From contig NZ_CP045994.1 in the NCBI RefSeq assembly GCF_016899425.1, positions 2,914,001 through 2,978,000 of the forward strand: a stretch of DNA of 64,000 nt. The letters run 5' to 3'. A program made the position numbers and the translations under genes. Positions 37,760 to 46,046 of this stretch are shown here, in pieces. The notes under the pieces are model-generated. The model was not told the origin of the DNA. It searched no databases and saw only the letters and a list, made by a program, of their open reading frames with translations. Each line of letters starts with the position of its first letter. The stretch's first letter is position 1. The DNA is from Burkholderia sp. MS389 (GTDB taxonomy: Bacteria > Pseudomonadota > Gammaproteobacteria > Burkholderiales > Burkholderiaceae).

Positions 37760-38709
37760 TTTTCGTACTCCCCTTTCAGGTTGCGCGCGAGCATCCGCAC
37801 CAGGAAGAACGACACGACGTTCGCGACCACGACGGCGATGATGCCGCCCGCGGACGCGAGGCCGACGTCGAACTGCTGCAGGCCGAGCGCATAGATCAGG
37901 TACGACAGGTTGGTCGTCGCGTCGCCGGGGCCGCCGCCGGTCGTCGTGTAGATTTCCGCGAAGATCGACAGCAGGAAGATCGTCTCCATCATCACGACCA
38001 CGGCGATCGCGCGCTTCAGGTGCGGCAGCGTGATGTAGAAGAACATCGCGATCGGGCCGGCGCCGTCGATGCGCGCGGCTTCCTTCTGCTCCTGGTCGAG
38101 CGACTGGATCGCGGTGAACAGGATCAGGAACGCGAACGGCAGCCACTGCCATGCAACGATGATGATCACCGCGGTCAACGGGTAGTCGGCGAACCAGTCG
38201 ATCGGCGTCATCCCGAGCGCGCGCATCGCGTTCGCGACGAGCCCGTACACCGGATGCAGGATCATGTTCTTCCAGATCAGCGCGGAAACCGTCGGCATCA
38301 CGAAGAACGGCGCGATCGCGAGCAGGCGCGCGACGCCCTGCCCGTAGAACTTGCGGTCGAACAGCACGGCCATCAGCACGCCGCCGATCACGGTGATCGC
38401 GAGCACCGCACCGATCAGCACGAGCGTGTGCCAGATCGCCGGCAGGAACGACGGATCGGTCGCGAGGAAGCGGTAGTTGTCGAACCCGGCGAAGCCCTTC
38501 ACGTCCGGGTTCAGCAGGTTGTAGCGCGAGAACGAATACCAGATCGTCATCGCGAGCGGAATCGACATCCACAGCAGCAGCACCGCGACGGACGGCGACA
38601 CGAGCCAGCTCGCGCCGCCGCGCGCACGGCGCGGCGCGCCGGGCGGCGACGACGCGTCGCCGACCGACGGCGCGTGAGCGTGACTCAGGGGAAGACGCAG
38701 GTGACGCAT
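37756..38709 (-). CDS. smoF: Polyol ABC transporter permease 1 (SmoF/MtlF-like)
   Basis: This 317-residue MalF-group permease has a variable, Pro/Ala/Arg-rich cytoplasmic N-terminus of about 35 residues, then six helices. The EAA-type loop is EQKEAARIDGAGPIAMFFYI (about residues 201-220). It pairs with the downstream permease in one membrane channel. A strong hairpin in the 113-bp gap before it may separate its expression level from that of the binding protein. Confidence 0.92.
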   Translation of the reverse strand: MRHLRLPLSHAHAPSVGDASSPPGAPRRARGGASWLVSPSVAVLLLWMSIPLAMTIWYSFSRYNLLNPDVKGFAGFDNYRFLATDPSFLPAIWHTLVLIGAVLAITVIGGVLMAVLFDRKFYGQGVARLLAIAPFFVMPTVSALIWKNMILHPVYGLVANAMRALGMTPIDWFADYPLTAVIIIVAWQWLPFAFLILFTAIQSLDQEQKEAARIDGAGPIAMFFYITLPHLKRAIAVVVMMETIFLLSIFAEIYTTTGGGPGDATTNLSYLIYALGLQQFDVGLASAGGIIAVVVANVVSFFLVRMLARNLKGEYEK

Positions 38710-38769
38710 GACGGAGTCCCTCCGGTTGATGCGCGGGCGCGAACGGCCTGCCCGCCTGTCGGCCTCGCC

Positions 38770-38805
38770 GGCCCGCGCCGTGTGCGATGGCGCACGACGC
38801 GGGCC
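38770..38805 (-). other. Strong hairpin between the binding-protein and permease genes
   Basis: An 8-bp perfect outer stem (38770-38777 with 38798-38805, GGCCCGCG and CGCGGGCC) continues after a small internal loop into a 5-6 bp inner stem, with loop ATGG. It lies between the stop of the solute-binding protein (38823) and the permease start (38709). In binding-protein-dependent operons such a hairpin stabilises the upstream mRNA or attenuates read-through, which gives excess binding protein over permeases. Confidence 0.55.
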
Positions 38806-38822
38806 GCGCGACGGCTTGCGCG

Positions 38823-40148
38823 TTACTTCTTGTAGCCTGCCTGCCGCACTGCGCGGTCGGCGGCGGCCTGGCCCGCGGCGAGCGCCTGGTCGACCGACAT
38901 CTGGCCCGCGACCGCGCCCGCGATCGACTGGCCGACCACCGTGCCGAACGACTGGAATTCAGGAATCCCGACGTACTGCACGCCCGTGTACGGCACCTTC
39001 TTCAGCGACGGATCGTTCGGGTCGGCCGTCTCGATCGCCTTCAGCACGAAGTCCGAGAACGGCGCGGCGGCCTTGTACTCGGCGCGCTGATACGTCGACG
39101 TGCGCGTGCCCGGCGGCACCGACGCCCAGCCTTCGTCCTTGCCGACCATCTCGATGTACTGCTTCGACGTCGCCCACGCGATGAACTTGCGCGCGGCGTC
39201 CTGCTGCTTCGACGTCTTCGGCACGGCCAGCGCCCACGCCCACAGCCAGTGCGAGCCCTTCGGCGTCGCGGCGACCGGCGCCGCCGCGAAGCCGATCTTG
39301 TCGGCCACCTGCGACTGCTGCTTGTTGTAGAGCATCCCGGCCGCGACCGTCGCGTCGATCCACATCGCGCACTTGCCCGATGCGGTCAGCGTCAGGTTCT
39401 CGTTGAAGCCGTTCGAGCTCGCGCCCGGCGGGCCGTTCTTCTTCAGCAGGTTCACGTAGAAATTGATCGCCTTCTTCCATTCGGGCGACGTGAGCTGCGC
39501 ATTCCAGTTCTCGTCGAACCACCGCCCGCCGAACGTGTTCACGACCGTCGACACGTACGCCATGTTCTCGCCCCAGCCGGCCTTGCCGCGCAGGCAGATC
39601 CCGTAGGTGCCCTTCGACTTGTCGGTCAGCTTGTCCGCGAATTCGGCGATCTGGTCGTAGGTCGGCTGGTCGGGCATCTTCAGCCCCTTCGCCGCGAACA
39701 GGTCCTTGCGGTAGAACGTCATCGAGCTTTCGACGTAGAACGGCAGCGCGTACAGCTGGCCGTTGTACGACAGGCTGTCGCGCGCGGTCTTCACGATGTC
39801 GTTCAGGTCGTAGTCGGCGGGCAGGCCCGTGATCGGCGCGAGCCAGCCGCGCTTGCCCCACTGCGGCGTTTCGTAGGTGCCGATCGCCATCACGTCGAAC
39901 TGGCCGCTGCCGGTCGTGATGTCGGTCGTCGCGCGCTGGCGCAGCACGTTCTCCTCGAGGATCACCCAGTTCAGCTTGATGTCGGGGTTCGCCTTCTCGA
40001 ACGCCGGCGACAGCTTCTTCAACTCGATCATGTCGGGATTGTTCAGCGTCGCGATCGTCAGCGTGCCGGCGGACGCCGCGCAGGCCGCCGTCGCGAGCGC
40101 GGCTCCGGCGAAACAGCGTGCGGCGGCGTCGAGCATCTTTCGTTGCAT
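38823..40148 (-). CDS. smoE: Polyol ABC transporter periplasmic substrate-binding protein (SmoE/MtlE-like)
   Basis: This 441-residue CUT1-family binding protein (cluster D/MalE-like) has a Sec signal peptide, cleaved near AASAGTLTIATLNN (about residue 27). Family stretches include PQWGKRGWLAPI, LPFYVESSMTFYRKDLF and GENMAYVSTVVNTFGGRWFD (about 195-214). It captures the polyol in the periplasm. The ATG at 40148 follows AGGAGA. The substrate (sorbitol, mannitol, arabinitol, galactitol) is inferred from the enzymes encoded around it. Confidence 0.92.
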   Translation of the reverse strand: MQRKMLDAAARCFAGAALATAACAASAGTLTIATLNNPDMIELKKLSPAFEKANPDIKLNWVILEENVLRQRATTDITTGSGQFDVMAIGTYETPQWGKRGWLAPITGLPADYDLNDIVKTARDSLSYNGQLYALPFYVESSMTFYRKDLFAAKGLKMPDQPTYDQIAEFADKLTDKSKGTYGICLRGKAGWGENMAYVSTVVNTFGGRWFDENWNAQLTSPEWKKAINFYVNLLKKNGPPGASSNGFNENLTLTASGKCAMWIDATVAAGMLYNKQQSQVADKIGFAAAPVAATPKGSHWLWAWALAVPKTSKQQDAARKFIAWATSKQYIEMVGKDEGWASVPPGTRTSTYQRAEYKAAAPFSDFVLKAIETADPNDPSLKKVPYTGVQYVGIPEFQSFGTVVGQSIAGAVAGQMSVDQALAAGQAAADRAVRQAGYKK

Positions 40149-40219
40149 GGCATGTCTCCTGTGATTGTTCGAAATGTCGTCGGTCTTGCGTGGTGTTGCG
40201 TCGCTTCCTTCGCGGCCCG

Positions 40220-41584
40220 TCATGCCGGCCGCTGCATCCCGCACGCGCGCGCATAGTGCGCGATCACGTCGCGTATCCGGTGGCGCACCCATGCGCGCGG
40301 CTCCTTCGCGAGGCCGCCCGCGCGGCACGCCGCGTAGACGTCCGGCAGCCACTGCGCGACGAGCGTCTCCGGCACCGGCTGCCGCGCGAGGTTGTCGAAC
40401 AGTTGCTCGACCGCGGCCGCGACGGCCGGCTGCAGCCAGTAATAGCGGATGCGGTCGCTGTAGCTGAACTGGCGCGCGAGCCGCTGCGCGGTCTCGTCGC
40501 CGCGGTAGTACGGCGCCCAGTGCTCGGGCTGCGCGCGCATCGCCGCGTCGACGACGTCGCGCAACCGCGAGCGCTGCGCGACGTCGTCGATCAGCGCGTC
40601 CTCGATGTACGTCAGCGCGAACAGCGCCTCGCGCAGCGCGAACGTCAGCGCGGGGCCGACCTTCAGCACCGCGAAGTGGTCGCGCACGAGCGCGGCGAGC
40701 GCGGCTTCGGTCTGATAATCGGTCGAATGCGCTTCGAATACGAGGCGCGGTGTCTGCAGGATACTCGCGCCGAGCGACGCCGCCTTCGCGCTGTCGTAGT
40801 CGAGCACGTGGCGATCGTCGAAGTCGACGCCCGGCTGCGCGACGATCGCGACGACGCGCAGCCACGCATCGTCGAGCCCGGCCGCCGCGAACGCGCGGCG
40901 GTGCGCGTCGAGCGTCGCCGCGATGCTGTCGCTGCGCGTGACCGCGATCCGCGCGATCGCGTCGCCGCTCGCGTCGTTACTTGCCTCGCCGCTCACTTCG
41001 CCGCCCGGCGTCGGCACCTCGGTGCCGATCACGTAGACGGGCGCGATCCCGGCGCGCGCCGCCGCGTCTTCCGCGACGCGGCACAGCTCGGCCGCGCGCG
41101 CGGCGATCGTGCGATCGTCGAGCCGCGCCGGATCGTCCGCGCACGCCATGCTCGCATCGAGATGGATCTTTTCGAAACCGGCTTCGACGTAGGCCGCGAT
41201 CATCGCGGCCGCTTCACGCATCGCGTCGGCCGCGCGGCGGTGCCGCCACGGGTTCGGGCCGAGATGGTCGCCGCCAAGCACGAGCGCCGACGGCGCGAGC
41301 CCGCAGCGTGCGGCGATCGCATCGACGTCGCGACGAAAATCGGCGGGCGTCATGCCCGTATAGCCGCCGAGATGGTTCACCTGATTGCAGGTCGCCTCGA
41401 TCAGCAGCGGCGAGCCGTCGGCTCGCGCGGCTTCGCACGCGGCCTCCAGCACGAGCCGGTGCGCGCTGCAGATCGAATAGATGCCGCGCTGCGCGTCCGC
41501 GCGGTTCGCGTCGAAGATCATCCGCAGCACGGTGTCCGCGTGCGCGGTGCGCGTGCGCTCGGCAACGGTCGTCAGGCCGGACAT
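40220..41584 (-). CDS. KbaZ/GatZ-family protein, probable D-tagatose-6-phosphate 4-epimerase
   Basis: This 454-residue protein of the GatZ/KbaZ family (PF08013) has GIYSICSAHRLVLEAA near residue 34, EATCNQVNHLGGYTGM and the hallmark LVLGGDHLGPNPWRH near 101. In enterobacteria GatZ/KbaZ supports the GatY/KbaY aldolase. In Agrobacterium a stand-alone member is a D-tagatose-6-P 4-epimerase that yields fructose-6-P. No GatY-type aldolase gene is present here, and a PfkB kinase lies directly upstream, which favours the epimerase role (inference). Its start overlaps the kinase stop by 13 bp. Confidence 0.85.
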   Translation of the reverse strand: MSGLTTVAERTRTAHADTVLRMIFDANRADAQRGIYSICSAHRLVLEAACEAARADGSPLLIEATCNQVNHLGGYTGMTPADFRRDVDAIAARCGLAPSALVLGGDHLGPNPWRHRRAADAMREAAAMIAAYVEAGFEKIHLDASMACADDPARLDDRTIAARAAELCRVAEDAAARAGIAPVYVIGTEVPTPGGEVSGEASNDASGDAIARIAVTRSDSIAATLDAHRRAFAAAGLDDAWLRVVAIVAQPGVDFDDRHVLDYDSAKAASLGASILQTPRLVFEAHSTDYQTEAALAALVRDHFAVLKVGPALTFALREALFALTYIEDALIDDVAQRSRLRDVVDAAMRAQPEHWAPYYRGDETAQRLARQFSYSDRIRYYWLQPAVAAAVEQLFDNLARQPVPETLVAQWLPDVYAACRAGGLAKEPRAWVRHRIRDVIAHYARACGMQRPA

Positions 41585-42528
41585 GCGATACCTCGTTCGG
41601 TCAGGAAACGGTCGATCTCGGCCGCGCTGCTGTTGCCTTCCATCGGGCCGCGCCGCGTGACCGCGATCGCACCGGCCGCGTTCGCGCGGCGCAGCGCGAC
41701 GTCGACGGCCAAGCCCGCGACGAGGCTCGCGACCAGCGTGCCGCCGAAGCAGTCGCCGGCGCCGGTCGGATCGACTTCGTCGACCGGAAAGGCCGGCGCT
41801 TCGGCCCGGTTCGCGCGATCGAACGCGACGCTGCCTTGCGCGCCGCGCTTGAGCACGACGCGCTCGAGCAGCGGATGCGTCGCGAGCAGGCCCGCGATCG
41901 CGCGCTCGGCCGGCTGCGGCCCGCAGAAGAACGGCAGGTCGGCTTCGCTCGGCAGGAACAGGTGACACGCGGCGAGCATCTCGTCGAGCGCCGCGCGCAT
42001 CGGGCGGAAGCTCAGCATTTCGGGCCGCACGTTCGGATCGAACGACACCTTGGCGCCCGCGCGCGCGGCCTCGATCACGCCGCGCTGCACGGCCGCGATC
42101 GCCGATTCGCTCGTCAGCGACGAGCCCATCACGTGGAAGTAGCGGCAGCCGTCGAACATCGCGGTGTCGACGTCGGACGCATCGACGCACGCGGCCGCAC
42201 TGGTCGAAAGCGTGAACACGAAACTGCGCGAACCGTCGTCGCGATACGCGACGAATGCGGTGCCGGTCGGGCGCGCGACGCGGCGAATGCGCGCGACGTC
42301 GACGCCGTCGCGGGCGAGCCGCGCGACGATCGCATCGCCGAACGCGTCGCGGCCGACACAGCCCGCATATGCGACGCGCGCGCCGAGCCGCGCGGCCTGA
42401 TCGGCGAAGATCGCCGGCGCGCCGCTCGGGAACGGTCCTTCGAACAGGCCGGGCGTATCGAAACCCTGGCCGCGCTCGGCGGCGACGAATTCGGCCAGCA
42501 GTTCGCCGGCGACGACGATCTCGGCCAT
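41572..42528 (-). CDS. PfkB-family carbohydrate kinase (probable ketose kinase, tagatose or fructose)
   Basis: This 318-residue ribokinase/PfkB protein has an N-terminal sugar-binding region (GELLAEF, then GPFPSGAPAIFADQAARLG) and the C-terminal ATP/catalytic motif DEVDPTGAGDCFGGTLVA (about residues 246-263) with the catalytic Asp. In Rhodobacter and Pseudomonas polyol loci the equivalent kinase (MtlZ) is a fructokinase. Next to a GatZ-family gene a tagatose kinase is equally or more likely. It lies 79 bp after smoS, whose products would be fructose from sorbitol or tagatose from galactitol. Confidence 0.85.
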   Translation of the reverse strand: MAEIVVAGELLAEFVAAERGQGFDTPGLFEGPFPSGAPAIFADQAARLGARVAYAGCVGRDAFGDAIVARLARDGVDVARIRRVARPTGTAFVAYRDDGSRSFVFTLSTSAAACVDASDVDTAMFDGCRYFHVMGSSLTSESAIAAVQRGVIEAARAGAKVSFDPNVRPEMLSFRPMRAALDEMLAACHLFLPSEADLPFFCGPQPAERAIAGLLATHPLLERVVLKRGAQGSVAFDRANRAEAPAFPVDEVDPTGAGDCFGGTLVASLVAGLAVDVALRRANAAGAIAVTRRGPMEGNSSAAEIDRFLTERGIACPA

Positions 42529-42607
42529 CAGGCGAGCCCTCCTCGGTCGACGGCGGGCGCCGCGTCGCGGGCCGGCCGGCAGGTGGCGCGTGCGAGCGGC
42601 AGCATTT

Positions 42608-43384
42608 TCAGCTCATCCAGTTGCCGCCGTCGACGTTCAGCGTCTGGGCGGTGATGTAGTCGGCGTCGGCCGACGCGAGGAACAGCGCGGCGCCCGTCAG
42701 GTCGCCCGGCACGCCCATGCGCCCGAGCGGCACCGCTTCGCCGACGAGCCGCTTCTTCTCGCCGAGCGGCCGGTTCTCGTAGCGTGCGAACAGCGCATCG
42801 ACCTGCTCCCACATCGGCGTGTCGACCACGCCCGGCGCGATGCCGTTCACGTTGATCCGGTGGGGCGCGAGCGCCAGCGCGGCCGACTGCGTGTAGCTGA
42901 TCACCGCGGCCTTGGTCGCGCAGTAGTGCGAAACGAGCGCCTCGCCGCGACGGCCGGCCTGCGACGACATGTTGACGATCTTGCCGCCGCGCCCCTGCTC
43001 GACCATCCGCTGCGCGACGGCCTGCATCAGGAAGAACAGCCCTTTCACGTTGACCGAGAACAACCGGTCGAACACGTCCCACGATTCGTCGAGGAGCGGG
43101 CGCATGTCGAACAGCGCCGCGTTGTTGAACAGAATGTCGACGCCGCCGAAGCGCTCGACCGCCGTCGCGACGATCCGCTCGATGTCGTCGCGGCGCGTGA
43201 CGTCGGCCGTGACGGCCACCGCGCGGCCGGGGTTGGACTCGATCAGCCGCGCGAGCGAACCGCCTGCCGGCTTCACGTCGACGAGCACGCAGCGCGCGCC
43301 CTCGTCCAGATAGCGTTGCGCGACCGCTTCGCCGATGCCGCTTGCGGCGCCCGTCAGGATCGCGACCTTGTGTTCCAGTCTCAC
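42608..43384 (-). CDS. smoS: Sorbitol (L-iditol 2-)/galactitol dehydrogenase SmoS, SDR family
   Basis: This 258-residue short-chain dehydrogenase has the cofactor site ILTGAASGIGEAVAQRY (about residues 9-25), NNAALFD and the catalytic Tyr-x-x-x-Lys in SHYCATKAAVISYTQSA. SSQAGRRGEALVSHYCATKA and the last residues (DYITAQTLNVDGGNWMS) closely resemble the Rhodobacter sphaeroides SmoS/PolS C-terminus, an enzyme that oxidises sorbitol to fructose and galactitol to tagatose. The GTG at 43384 follows CGGAGA at good spacing; no ATG fits. It is the first gene of the eight-gene minus-strand arm. Confidence 0.9.
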   Translation of the reverse strand: MRLEHKVAILTGAASGIGEAVAQRYLDEGARCVLVDVKPAGGSLARLIESNPGRAVAVTADVTRRDDIERIVATAVERFGGVDILFNNAALFDMRPLLDESWDVFDRLFSVNVKGLFFLMQAVAQRMVEQGRGGKIVNMSSQAGRRGEALVSHYCATKAAVISYTQSAALALAPHRINVNGIAPGVVDTPMWEQVDALFARYENRPLGEKKRLVGEAVPLGRMGVPGDLTGAALFLASADADYITAQTLNVDGGNWMS

Positions 43385-43439
43385 TGGCTGTCTCCGGTTC
43401 GTTCTTGCTGCACGACGGTCGCGAGGTGAGCGAACGCTC

Positions 43440-43500
43440 TCCGACCGATCAATTGCTCTGTTAGTGATCGAATGATCGGATACGCGATACGCGCTGTCAA
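43440..43500 (-). promoter_or_regulatory. smoS operon promoter with operator matching that of dalD
   Basis: Read on the minus strand: -35 TTGACA (43500-43495), 17 bp, GATCAT (43477-43472), all as in the dalD promoter. The 45-bp region 43484-43440 matches the dalD inverted repeat at 32 of 45 positions in the same orientation relative to transcription, including GATCATTCG, the 7-nt spacing and GAGCAA. The dyad is less symmetric here. It is the probable second binding site of the SorC regulator. Confidence 0.65.
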
Positions 43501-43663
43501 GACGACGCGACGGCTTTCTATGACGCGCTGCGGCACGACGGCGCACGGCTGCATCCCGCCGCGCCCGCGCTGCAAGGCAAGAAGGGCACGGTGCGGCGCA
43601 GTGGCATCGATGCTGACGGGGATGGAGGAAGGACGGAAAACGGAATTGGCACTGCACGGCGCA

Positions 43664-43683
43664 GCGATACGTTATATCATCGC
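43664..43683 (+). promoter_or_regulatory. Candidate Zur operator upstream of zur-znuACB
   Basis: GCGATACGTTATATCATCGC is a 20-bp imperfect dyad (arms GCGAT/ATCGC, A+T-rich core GTTATATCAT) placed 32 bp before the zur ATG. Zur boxes are A+T-rich dyads with a GTTATA half and overlap the promoter, so this fits autoregulation of the zinc uptake operon. The rest of the 330-bp smoS/zur gap shows no gene. Confidence 0.5.
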
Positions 43684-43714
43684 GATACTGTGTTTCATCG
43701 CCCTGCTTCACGCC

Positions 43715-44176
43715 ATGGCTACCTCATCGTCCATCGACGCCCGGCTGTCCCGGGCCGACGCATTCGCCGCCGAGCACGGGCTCGCGTGGACGCCGCTGCG
43801 TCGCCAGGTCTACGAACGCGTGCTGGCCGCGCAGCGCCCGATCGGCGCGTACGACCTGCTCGCCGAACTCGAACCGCAACGCGGCCGCGTGCCGCCGACG
43901 ACCGTCTACCGCGCGCTGGATTTTCTCGTCGAGCACGGCTTCATCCACCGGATCGAATCGAAGAACGCGTTCCTCGCGTGCTGCGAGATCGGCGTGCCGC
44001 ACGAAGGCCAGTTCCTGATCTGCGATTCGTGCGGCGACACCGTCGAGATTCCCGGCAGCGACCTCGCGAAGCAACTGTCCGCGAGCGAGCCCGCGCACGG
44101 ATTCGAAGTCCATCACCAGGTCGTCGAGCTGAACGGCCTGTGCGGGCACTGCAAGCGCAAGCCCGCGCAGCGCTGA
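43715..44176 (+). CDS. zur: Fur-family zinc uptake regulator (Zur)
   Basis: This 153-residue Fur-family repressor has the winged-helix region LTPLRRQVYERVLA-like (WTPLRRQVYERVL), PPTTVYRALDFLVEHGFIHRIES (in two parts) and metal sites FLACCEIGVPHEGQFLICDSCG (split CC, CxxC) plus the final CGHCKRK. The cysteines form the structural zinc site. It lies 46 bp upstream of znuA and is the likely zinc-responsive repressor of the operon. The ATG at 43715 (MATSSS) is the best start. Confidence 0.92.
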   Translation: MATSSSIDARLSRADAFAAEHGLAWTPLRRQVYERVLAAQRPIGAYDLLAELEPQRGRVPPTTVYRALDFLVEHGFIHRIESKNAFLACCEIGVPHEGQFLICDSCGDTVEIPGSDLAKQLSASEPAHGFEVHHQVVELNGLCGHCKRKPAQR

Positions 44177-44222
44177 CGCCGCATCGCGCGGCGCCTGCGC
44201 CGCCCTTCCAACGAGGAGTTCC

Positions 44223-45134
44223 ATGTCCATTGCCCTGAAGCGCGCGCCGCGGCGCGCCCTGTCGCCTGCCCGCTGGCTCGCCGCGGCCGTCGCCGCGCTG
44301 TCGTTCGCCGCGCCCGCGTTCGCGCAGGCCGCGACCGTCAACGTCGTCGCCGCGGAGAATTTCTACGGCGACGTCGCGTCGCAGATCGGCGGCCGCCACG
44401 TCGCGGTCACGAGCATCCTCAGCAATCCGGACCAGGATCCGCACCTGTTCGAAGCGAGCCCGAAGACGGCCCGCGCGCTGCAGCACGCGCAGGTCGTGAT
44501 CTACAACGGCGCCGACTACGATCCGTGGATGGGCAAGCTGCTCGGCGCATCGAAGCAGGCGAAGCGCGCGACGATCGTCGTCGCCGATCTCGTCGGCAAG
44601 AAGGCCGGCGACAACCCGCACCTGTGGTACGACCCGGCGACGATGCCGGCCGCCGCACGCGCGATCGCGGCCGAACTCGGCCGCGCCGACCCGGCGAACC
44701 AGGCCGAATACGATGCGAACCTGCAAAAGTTCGTCGCGTCGCTGAAGCCCGTCGACGACAAGGTCGCCGCGCTGCGCGCGAAGTACAAGGGCGTGCCGGT
44801 GACGGCCACCGAGCCCGTGTTCGGCTACATGTCGGACGCGATCGGCCTCGACATGCGCAACCAGCGCTTCCAGCTCGCGACGATGAACGACACCGAGGCG
44901 AGCGCGCAGGACGTCGCCGCGTTCGAGGGCGACCTGCGCAAGAAGCAGGTGCGCGCACTGATCTACAACAGCCAGGCCGAAGAGCCGATGACCAAGCGCA
45001 TGCTGAAGATCGCACGCAACGGCGGCGTGCCGACCGTCAGCGTCACCGAAACGCAGCCGGCCGGCAAGACCTTCCAGCAATGGATGATCGGCCAGCTCGA
45101 CGCGCTCGGCAGCGCGCTTTCAGCCGGCAAGTAA
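44223..45134 (+). CDS. znuA: Zinc ABC transporter periplasmic binding protein ZnuA
   Basis: This 303-residue cluster A-I metal-binding protein has a Sec signal (cleavage near AFAQAATVNV, about residue 36). Metal ligands are expected in DQDPHLFEASP (His at about 74), DNPHLWYDP (His at about 138) and the C-terminal acidic position. It lacks the long His-rich loop of some ZnuA proteins. The His-rich segment in this operon is on ZnuC instead. The ATG follows an AACGAGGAG site. Confidence 0.93.
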   Translation: MSIALKRAPRRALSPARWLAAAVAALSFAAPAFAQAATVNVVAAENFYGDVASQIGGRHVAVTSILSNPDQDPHLFEASPKTARALQHAQVVIYNGADYDPWMGKLLGASKQAKRATIVVADLVGKKAGDNPHLWYDPATMPAAARAIAAELGRADPANQAEYDANLQKFVASLKPVDDKVAALRAKYKGVPVTATEPVFGYMSDAIGLDMRNQRFQLATMNDTEASAQDVAAFEGDLRKKQVRALIYNSQAEEPMTKRMLKIARNGGVPTVSVTETQPAGKTFQQWMIGQLDALGSALSAGK

Positions 45135-45155
45135 GTAATAGACGACCGTCACGAC

Positions 45156-46046
45156 ATGACCGCCACTCCCCACGCCCTCGCCCTCGATCGCGTCACGCTC
45201 GAACTGGGCGGCCGCACGATCCTGCGCGACGTCAGCTTCTCGATCGAGCCCGGCGAATTCGTCGGCGTGCTCGGGCCGAACGGCGCGGGCAAGACGACGC
45301 TGATGCGCGCGGTGCTCGGCCTCGTCCCCGTGTCGGCCGGCACGCTGTCGGTTGGCGGCGTGCCGGTCGTGCGCGGCAACGCGTCGATCGGCTACATGCC
45401 GCAGATCAGAAGCGGCCTCGCGAACCGCCGGATGCGCGGCTACGATTTCGTCGCGATGGCCGCCGACGGCCATCGCTGGGGCTTGCCGCACACGAACGCG
45501 GCCACGCGCCGCGACGTCGATCGCGTGCTCGATCTCGTCGGCGGCCCGTCGCTCGCGCGCCGGCCGCTGTCCGAACTGTCGGGTGGCGAGCGCCAACGGC
45601 TGCTGCTCGCGCAATGCCTGCTCGGCAACCCGAAGCTGCTGCTGCTCGACGAGCCGCTGATCAGCCTCGACCCGAACCACCAGCGCGGCGTCGTCGAGCT
45701 CGTGCGCAACGTGCAGCGCGAGCTCGGCATCACCGTGCTGTTCTCCGCGCACGAACTGAATCCGCTGCTGAACGCGCTCGATCGCGTGCTGTATCTCGGC
45801 AACGGCGTCGCGGCGCTCGGCACCGTCGACGAGGTGATCACGAAGCCCGTGCTGTCGCGGCTCTACGGATCGCCGATCGACGTGATGCGCGTGAACGGCA
45901 AGATCTTCGTGATGTCCGGCGACGTCGAGATCGAGAAACACGATCACGAACACGAGGACGACGACGGCCATTCGCACGGCGGTGGCGGCGGCCACGGCCA
46001 TCACCACCACGGACACGCTCATCCCGGGCATTCGCACGATGTTTGA
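45156..46046 (+). CDS. znuC: Zinc ABC transporter ATPase ZnuC with His-rich C-terminal tail
   Basis: This 296-residue ATPase shows Walker A GPNGAGKTTLMRA (about residues 42-54), signature LSGGERQRLLLAQ, and Walker B KLLLLDEPLISLDP. The last ~35 residues form a tail with 14 histidines and many Asp/Gly (ends GHSHDV), unusual on the ATPase and likely to bind zinc in the cytoplasm. It follows znuA and overlaps znuB by 8 bp. Confidence 0.93.
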   Translation: MTATPHALALDRVTLELGGRTILRDVSFSIEPGEFVGVLGPNGAGKTTLMRAVLGLVPVSAGTLSVGGVPVVRGNASIGYMPQIRSGLANRRMRGYDFVAMAADGHRWGLPHTNAATRRDVDRVLDLVGGPSLARRPLSELSGGERQRLLLAQCLLGNPKLLLLDEPLISLDPNHQRGVVELVRNVQRELGITVLFSAHELNPLLNALDRVLYLGNGVAALGTVDEVITKPVLSRLYGSPIDVMRVNGKIFVMSGDVEIEKHDHEHEDDDGHSHGGGGGHGHHHHGHAHPGHSHDV

